This document shows, piece by piece, positions 33,402 through 38,301 of a stretch of DNA of 38,301 bases; the stretch's first letter is position 1; every line of letters begins with the position of its first letter. The stretch is taken from the NCBI RefSeq assembly GCF_009601505.1, contig NZ_WITC01000060.1:1-38301 (forward strand), written 5' to 3'. The position numbers were made by a program, and so were the translations under genes. The notes under the pieces are model-generated. The model was not told the DNA's origin. It saw only the letters and a program-made list of their open reading frames with translations, and searched no databases. Source of the stretch: Sinorhizobium terangae (GTDB lineage Bacteria > Pseudomonadota > Alphaproteobacteria > Rhizobiales > Rhizobiaceae).

Positions 33402-34088
33402 CTAAGCGGATGCCGCGTTGGTCAATTCAAGAATGTAGCCTATGCCCCGCACGGTCGTAATCTGTAACGTTGCACCTGACATAGTCAGATGCCCGCGCAA
33501 GCGATATATTCCGACTTCCAGCGCGTTGGACGAGACCTCCTCATCGAATGAATAGAGCTGGTCTTCCAGTTGCGCACGCGTCACAATGCGGCCTGCACGG
33601 CTGAGCAGGTGTTCTAGAATACACAGTTCTCGCCGTGCGATTTTCAGCGGACGCCCCTCAACGAAAACTTGTCGACTGAAGGGATCCAATTCGAGGTTCC
33701 CAAACACCTGGATCGGCTCGGTCATCTGCGTCGACCGGCGGAGAATGGCTCGCATCCGAGCGACAAGCTCATCCGTAGAGATGGGCTTGGGCAGAAAATC
33801 GTCCGCGCCACCATTGAGAATCGCAATTCGTATTTCGACCGTGTTGAGGCTACCCATAACAATGGCCGGAACTGAATGCCCGTCGCTTCTTAGCTGCCTC
33901 AGCCAGTGCAAGCCATCTCCATCCGGCATGTCCAGCTCTAACAGAAGAATTTCATAGCTCGCGCAACATGTTGCAACTGACGCCTCTTCAAGAGTAGGAG
34001 CCACATCAACGGCGAACCCGCAATCACCGAGAAATCCTCGCACCACGCGTGAAAGATCGGCATGATGATCAACGAGTAGCGTTCGCAT
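33402..34088 (-). CDS. ttsI: T3SS transcription activator TtsI (OmpR-type response regulator)
   Basis: From the ATG at 34088, preceded by GGAGGTG, the protein is 228 residues, the usual TtsI length. A longer frame to 34157 lacks a site. Residues 1-115 are a receiver domain (MRTLLVDHHADLSRVVRG). The position of the phospho-accepting Asp holds Glu51 in LLLELDMPDGDGLHW, while Lys in DFLPKPIS is kept. Residues about 130-225 are an OmpR/PhoB winged-helix domain (PLKIARRELCILEHLLSRAG, ALEVGIYRLRGHL, TVRGIGYIL). TtsI binds tts boxes and turns on T3SS and effector genes. A nod-box-like site lies about 355 bp upstream. rhcC2 and y4xK follow in one probable operon. Confidence 0.96.
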   Translation of the reverse strand: MRTLLVDHHADLSRVVRGFLGDCGFAVDVAPTLEEASVATCCASYEILLLELDMPDGDGLHWLRQLRSDGHSVPAIVMGSLNTVEIRIAILNGGADDFLPKPISTDELVARMRAILRRSTQMTEPIQVFGNLELDPFSRQVFVEGRPLKIARRELCILEHLLSRAGRIVTRAQLEDQLYSFDEEVSSNALEVGIYRLRGHLTMSGATLQITTVRGIGYILELTNAASA

Positions 34089-34442
34089 TTCACCTCCAAA
34101 GCGCGACAATCGGTTGAGCAGGTCACTGCCGGCTTTGAAAGAGAAGCCGCCGCGCATATCGTAAACCGCCCTTTCCGGCCGGTGACCGTCTAGGGCGCTC
34201 GACGCTCATTGCAGCAAGCCACAGAGGAAGGGGCAGTCCTTCATCCCTATGGCTTTGAAGAGCGTTGTCGAACCACCGGTCCGAGGGCGGCCGCCTGCCG
34301 TGCACACCGGCCGTAGCCCATAGTAGCTGTGTATGGCGCGCCCAGGCGAAGGGAACTCTTAGCTCGTTTTGAGTGAGTATCATGGTGTTGTTTCTTGCCA
34401 TTGAATGCGCGACGACACTTGTCGTTGATACCCTCTTTTCTC
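34089..34442 (-). other. Long leader between nod box and ttsI
   Basis: About 350 bp. A minus frame at 34123-34401 could encode 92 residues (MARNNTMILTQNELRVPF onward) but has no family I recognise and no clear ribosome site. I take it as untranslated leader, with a small peptide gene possible. Confidence 0.4.
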
Positions 34443-34490
34443 GATACTAGAGAAATTGATTGTTTGCATGTCACACATTCAACTGACCTA
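34443..34490 (-). promoter_or_regulatory. nod box (NodD-binding site) upstream of ttsI
   Basis: On the minus strand AATGTGTGACATG runs into CAAACAATCAATTTCTC and then GTATC. This matches the 3' two thirds of the nod-box consensus (GATG, then ATC-AAACAATC-ATTTTACCAATC) well; the first block is weaker. Flavonoid and NodD control of ttsI is established in several rhizobia. Confidence 0.75.
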
Positions 34491-34813
34491 TACCTCGCAT
34501 GCCCCTCGCCGCCTTGCTTGTGTGTGTGGATTACTTCAGATAAGTGGACTTACAAATCGATGAGACGGTGATCGGGGGATTGGGCGTACCCGCGCGAAGC
34601 CACCCTTTGCCGCTGCCGAGCATACGGGTCGAATACTCACGGCTGTTTGACCTTTTAACTTGTATAAGGACATAAGTTCCGTCCCGCTTTTGGGATTGTC
34701 GGACGAACTGGGAAAAACTGCCCGCATTGCCTCAAGTAATAGTGTTGATGCTCCCGATGGGATGGTCATGGTTCGCTGTCCCGGCTCGGGGGATGGAGGC
34801 ACGGCGGATCAGC

Positions 34814-34957
34814 ATGGCGACACATACGGAACCGGCTGAGGCAATCATCGAGCGATATCGATCGATCTGTCGGACGGACAAACAAAGGAGCCTAGATGAG
34901 TTCGTCGCGGTTACCGGATATCACTGCAAGCATGCGAGCAAAGTGCTCCGCCCAAGT
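34814..34957 (+). pseudogene. Transposase N-terminal relic (ISNCY/integrase type)
   Basis: The frame from ATG 34814 reads MATHTEPAEAIIERYRSI, then RSLDEFVAVTGYHCKHASKV. This matches the N-terminus of a group of DDE integrase-type transposases that carry LDEFV-LTGYHRKHA. The match ends near 34957 and no catalytic core follows in any frame I checked. Confidence 0.7.
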
Positions 34958-35334
34958 AAAATTGGACCGCCTTGCGGCCGAGCATGCTGGAGCCATTGGA
35001 GCTGCAGATTCGCGCGTGGCTTTGGTGTATCCCGCGCTTTCGGCTGACTCGGTCGTGCAGCGTCTAATGAGCTCCGATCCATCGCGCTTCACGCAGAACG
35101 CCTGCGGACGGTGCAAATAGCCGTCAAGGCTTGGCGCATCGAAATAACCGGGCAGATCATACTCAATGGCGACCGAATGAAGTGCGCGCCTGTATCTCAG
35201 TGCCCTCCACTTCAATAACATTCGTGGGTGAGCCTATAGGAGGGTCAATTCCTCGATCCGCTTGACAGCGGTTTTATATTGATCCACCTACGTGCCACAT
35301 CCAGGCGCGCTCATAGACGGTCGGGCAAAGCCAT
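34958..35334. other. Region without recognisable genes
   Basis: About 380 bp between the transposase relic and the 685-residue effector. A minus frame (about 35221-35000; RYRRALHSVAIEYDLPGYF) looks slightly protein-like, but I cannot assign it. Confidence 0.4.
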
Positions 35335-37392
35335 TCAGCCGACTTCAGGATAGATACGAACCCGTGGGCCGCCGTCCGTTTCCACCAACTCGCCCTTGTA
35401 AGGCACGCCGCGTATGTTGAAATACGTCGGGCGCCCGGGTTCCGGCATGAGCTGGTTACCTTCTATTGCGCGGGCAAGGTAGTTCGGAAGCAAGCGTTCG
35501 CGGTGCTGCCATCCCCCGCGGATAAGATATCCCAAATCCGGCACACCAGGGCGGGAAGGTCCAGCTTCATTTATCTGCCCAGGGCTATGGAGCTGACGGG
35601 ATGACCCGGCTTCATCTCTCTGCCTGGCGCGAGGATGGTGGATCAGTCGAACATCACTGCGCCCTCCAGGCCCTAGCGTGACCGAGTAAGGCTCGCCGTT
35701 GATGTCGACCCGCCTTGGGCCAAACTGGTTTGGCAGGAGATTGACGTTGTCCAGTACATCGATCAGGACAACCGAGGCCGACTGAGAGCCGTGGCGCCAT
35801 CCCTCGCCGACGATATGACCTATGTCCGGCACCTCCTGCGGGGCCGCTGATGGCCCGGCGAGCGCCGGCGGAGATCGAACATCCCCGCGAAATCCATACG
35901 GTGTGGGTGAATCCAGATTAACTAACGGCTCAAGGCCGCTGTAGAAGTCTGACGACGAACTCCCGGCAGCCGACGGCGTTGCTGGCCCTTGCGCATACTC
36001 CCTGGACCAAGTCCAACCTTCATCGCTTGTTATGGCCAGTGTTGCGGGAAGTTCCTGCGAGCTCCCCTGCAGGCCGACATCTTGCGCTGGCGACGATGAG
36101 GTGGGACCATGCATCTGCTCCCTAAATAACGACCAAGCTCCCTCACTCGGGGTGTCTGGCATCGGCGGAAGCTCTTGCGGTGGCTCGGCAGGCAAATATG
36201 CCTGCCCTGGAGGAGGTAACTCCAGCGCTTGGTTTGCGTCGACCACTTGTTGGTATCGCTGGAGCCTGAGCAAATCAGGCTTGATTTTGCTATCCCCCGT
36301 TTGTTGCTTGTACTCCTCGACATCTTGGGCGAGCCCATGGGTGAAGAGTCTACCGGCCATAGCGCCCCTTTGATGCCTCTCAAGCCAATCACTCAGTCTG
36401 GCAAGACGACGAGCCTGTCTGTCGACCGTGTCGGGCTCAACCCTGCCTGTCGCCTTCTCTGCCGCAGCCCACAGGTCGATGAGAGACTCGTCTGCCGAAT
36501 AGGGTGCCAGGCGGTAGTTGCTGGTCGACAAGACCCTTCCGGCTTGAACCTCCCGAAGCTTGTTCAGGGCTGCGCTGGTACGCCTAGTGTTAATATTGCG
36601 ATCGTTCGCGTAGTCTTGCAAATCGCGCTCCAAACCAGGTTCTAGCTCAGGGTTGCCAAGCCTGCCGGCGATGGGCGCCCTCCTGTTCCTGCTAAGCCAA
36701 GCACTGAAATTGCGCACATCGGCCTGAGCATTCCGAATGGTGCCATCGCTCATCTGGCCTGTGGCTCGGCTTCTTAACTCTTCCAAAAGCGCCTCATCCG
36801 CGTCAAAGACACCGCGTATGCGGGCGGGTTGCTTGGCGTGATCCACTCGAACGCTGGTTGAGACAATCTCTCGCTGCACAAAAGCACCGGACGCCTTTTC
36901 GCTGCGGCTCTTAGCGAACGCTTTGCCCACGCCTGACTTGATGCGCGACCACAATCCGCGGTTCTTGGTATTTTTCGTTTGGATCTCGGGCTGCGTCTCA
37001 GATGAAGAGGTGTAGCGTGTGCTGCTGAACAGGGTACCACGCAAGTCAGATCGCGATAATCCCGCAGCCAAGTCGCCAATTCGTCCGCGAGGCAAGCCCA
37101 CGCTGTGGCGCGCGCCGCTGAACCGGTCATCCCGCAGCGGCATGCGCATCAAATCACCCTCGTCGGTGGACCGCATTCGTCGATGCGACTCTGCGGGTCC
37201 AGTATCGGGCGAGCCAGCCTTCGTGGAGCTCTCATCAGAGGAATCAAGTTGCAATTCGCCAAGCCGCTCCTCAAAGCTGGCGTCGGGCGCATTTTCCGAT
37301 CGCTGGCCCGTCGGCGAACTTTGATAATACGCTCGTGCGAATGCCTCCACGTCGAAATCGAAAAGGTTAAAGTTGTTACTTGTTCGCTCCAT
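35335..37392 (-). CDS. Predicted type III effector, NopD-like N-terminal half with unrecognised tandem C-terminal modules
   Basis: The 685-residue protein starts MERTSNNFNLFDFDVEAF. Residues about 40-160 parallel the nopD-like protein: LGELQLDSSDESS, RFSGARHSVGLPR, LSRSDLRGTLFSSTRYT and NRGLWSRIKSGVGKAF, a possible nuclear-targeting stretch. Two copies of the SAM-like helical repeat follow (about 195-390; RRLARLSDWLERHQRGAMAG). A linker has DFYSGLEPLVNLDSPTP. No protease domain is present. The C-terminus holds two related 65-residue modules (about 522-587 and 618-683), each starting PD-G-I--GWRH, with LLPN or LMPE in the middle, then INGEPY or IRGVPY. A strong tts box lies about 289 bp upstream. 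It is probably an injected effector; activity unknown. Confidence 0.8.
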   Translation of the reverse strand: MERTSNNFNLFDFDVEAFARAYYQSSPTGQRSENAPDASFEERLGELQLDSSDESSTKAGSPDTGPAESHRRMRSTDEGDLMRMPLRDDRFSGARHSVGLPRGRIGDLAAGLSRSDLRGTLFSSTRYTSSSETQPEIQTKNTKNRGLWSRIKSGVGKAFAKSRSEKASGAFVQREIVSTSVRVDHAKQPARIRGVFDADEALLEELRSRATGQMSDGTIRNAQADVRNFSAWLSRNRRAPIAGRLGNPELEPGLERDLQDYANDRNINTRRTSAALNKLREVQAGRVLSTSNYRLAPYSADESLIDLWAAAEKATGRVEPDTVDRQARRLARLSDWLERHQRGAMAGRLFTHGLAQDVEEYKQQTGDSKIKPDLLRLQRYQQVVDANQALELPPPGQAYLPAEPPQELPPMPDTPSEGAWSLFREQMHGPTSSSPAQDVGLQGSSQELPATLAITSDEGWTWSREYAQGPATPSAAGSSSSDFYSGLEPLVNLDSPTPYGFRGDVRSPPALAGPSAAPQEVPDIGHIVGEGWRHGSQSASVVLIDVLDNVNLLPNQFGPRRVDINGEPYSVTLGPGGRSDVRLIHHPRARQRDEAGSSRQLHSPGQINEAGPSRPGVPDLGYLIRGGWQHRERLLPNYLARAIEGNQLMPEPGRPTYFNIRGVPYKGELVETDGGPRVRIYPEVG

Positions 37393-37648
37393 GAGACCTC
37401 ACAAAACCTTTACCAGCAAACTAGAAATCTGGCGCACGGAAACGACGAGTACGTGGCGAAGGCTTCGGCAGAAAAATGCGATTGTCGGAACCTGAAATCA
37501 GCACGAGATGACTCATCCTCACCGTGACCAGGACTAAACCCAGCCATCATTTCAAAATCGGCCACTCCGTCTCAACCTCGATAGACGGCCTAGCCGTTCA
37601 GGCGAATGCTGGCTCACCGTGACACCCTTATCAAAGGTTTGACTTTCT

Positions 37649-37681
37649 TATCCTGCTCGCGTGAACTTTCGAGAAGCTGAC
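37649..37681 (-). promoter_or_regulatory. tts box of the 685-residue effector gene
   Basis: On the minus strand GTCAGCTTCTCGAAAG is a perfect match to the conserved part of the tts box, identical over 18 bases (through TT) to the plus-strand box at 38108. The two boxes point away from each other. Confidence 0.9.
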
Positions 37682-38107
37682 GGGCCTCTTAGTTTGCAAT
37701 GAGCAGCAGTGCAGTGCTCTCGAAAAATGCGGCGCCCGGTGCCACCTAAGAGAGGCGGCACTTACTTCTCACGCTGTTCTTGCATCCTCACAGCTAACGT
37801 CGCCACGGCGTCCGATTCTGTTTGTCGCGCGGCAATCATTGGTTCAGTCTTGTGAAACAATCTGTGTCTCGCACCGCGCGAAGGTCGGACTGACCGTCTT
37901 TGAATACTTGCGACCCTTCAAATGATCGTAGCGACTTGCCACAGCGCCGCTGATCAAGACTGCAATAGATCCCGCCAAGCTGTATGACCGCAAGATGCCG
38001 ATCGCTCCGGCCGAGTTGTTGAAACGACCGCGTCGGCCGTTCTTCTGGGGAGCATGGCATTCCGCCGAGCCGTATCCTGACCGACAGATGCGTTCGGTAG
38101 GTGACTC
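37682..38107. other. Intergenic region between divergent tts boxes
   Basis: About 425 bp between two outward-facing tts boxes. I see no gene and no RNA gene here. Confidence 0.5.
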
Positions 38108-38139
38108 GTCAGCTTCTCGAAAGTTAACCTACCTAGAAT
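38108..38139 (+). promoter_or_regulatory. tts box of a gene running off the window
   Basis: GTCAGCTTCTCGAAAGTT followed by CCTACCTA matches the tts consensus fully. It lies 138 bp before the start codon at 38246. Confidence 0.9.
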
Positions 38140-38245
38140 TCGACCTAGTCTCTACATGCGGATGCCTGAAACTGGTGACTAACCTAGGGTACCGGTGGAC
38201 GGATCGGCGCGAGGTCTTTGTTCCCGTAAAAAGGGAGAGAGCTCT

Positions 38246-38301
38246 ATGGATCCCAATCGGATAGATGGTACCGGATCGCTAGCCTTCAAGCCGGGGTACG
38301 T
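38246..38301 (+). CDS. Start of a TtsI-regulated gene, probable effector (partial)
   Basis: AAGGGAGAG lies about 7 bases before an ATG at 38246 that opens a frame MDPNRIDGTGSLAFKPGY to the window end. It is too short to identify. The strong ribosome site and the consensus tts box upstream make a secreted protein likely. Confidence 0.65.
   Translation, partial: MDPNRIDGTGSLAFKPGY

Noticed and set aside
34536..34802. Minus-strand frame of 88 residues upstream of the nod box
   Set aside because: No ribosome site or family likeness; it lies beside a transposase relic and may be part of an element end.

Overview
The window is a symbiosis-island segment of a nodulating alphaproteobacterium (Mesorhizobium, Bradyrhizobium or Sinorhizobium type). 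It carries a rhizobial type III secretion system (T3SS) with the nolXWBTUV/rhc gene order, the regulator ttsI behind a nod-box-like site, eight recognisable TtsI-binding sites (tts boxes) plus a ninth doubtful one, and a set of effector genes. Many insertion-sequence relics and decayed genes between them fit an accessory island. The species cannot be fixed from the sequence alone.

Layout. 1-2218: an IS256-family transposase gene split by an IS110/IS1111-like element. 2267-5130: tts box and a NopD-like Ulp1/C48 effector. 5131-6666: decayed sequence. 6667-7633: nopP with its tts box. 7822-8176: probable broken gene. 8299-16599 (minus strand): a tightly coupled operon read nopB-rhcJ-nolU-nolV-rhcN-y4yJ-rhcQ-rhcR-rhcS-rhcT-rhcU, driven by a tts box at 16672-16703. 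16801-17487 (plus): nolW/rhcC1. 17567-19612: tts box and translocator gene nopX. 19745-19925: relic of a XopAD-type effector gene. 20367-28121: a 2584-residue effector that joins SKWP repeats, a shikimate-kinase-like domain and a C-terminal Ulp1 protease domain. 28131-29666: terminator-like hairpin, then recombinase and IS relics. 29667-30567: nopT and tts box. 31007-31271: two abutting IS relics. 31369-34490 (minus): ttsI-rhcC2-y4xK behind a nod-box-like site. 34814-34957: transposase relic. 35335-37681: a 685-residue effector paralogous in its N-terminal half to NopD, with tts box. 38108-38301: a further tts box and the first 18 codons of another gene that runs off the window.

How the parts work together (family knowledge plus inference). 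Plant flavonoids acting through NodD at the nod box would switch on ttsI. TtsI would then activate the tts-box promoters of the secretion operon (NopB/RhcJ to RhcU), the translocator NopX and the effectors. The outer-membrane secretin is split into NolW/RhcC1 and RhcC2, as is known for rhizobia. The effectors seen here suggest interference with plant SUMO signalling (two Ulp1-type domains), a membrane-targeted cysteine protease (NopT) and a kinase substrate (NopP). The large export-gate gene rhcV and the needle genes nopA/nopC were not found in the window.

The most unusual items are the SKWP + shikimate kinase + Ulp1 fusion and a relic of the same family next to it, the tandem unrecognised C-terminal modules of the 685-residue effector, effector N-termini shared between otherwise unrelated proteins, and an RhcU that lacks the usual NPTH self-cleavage motif.
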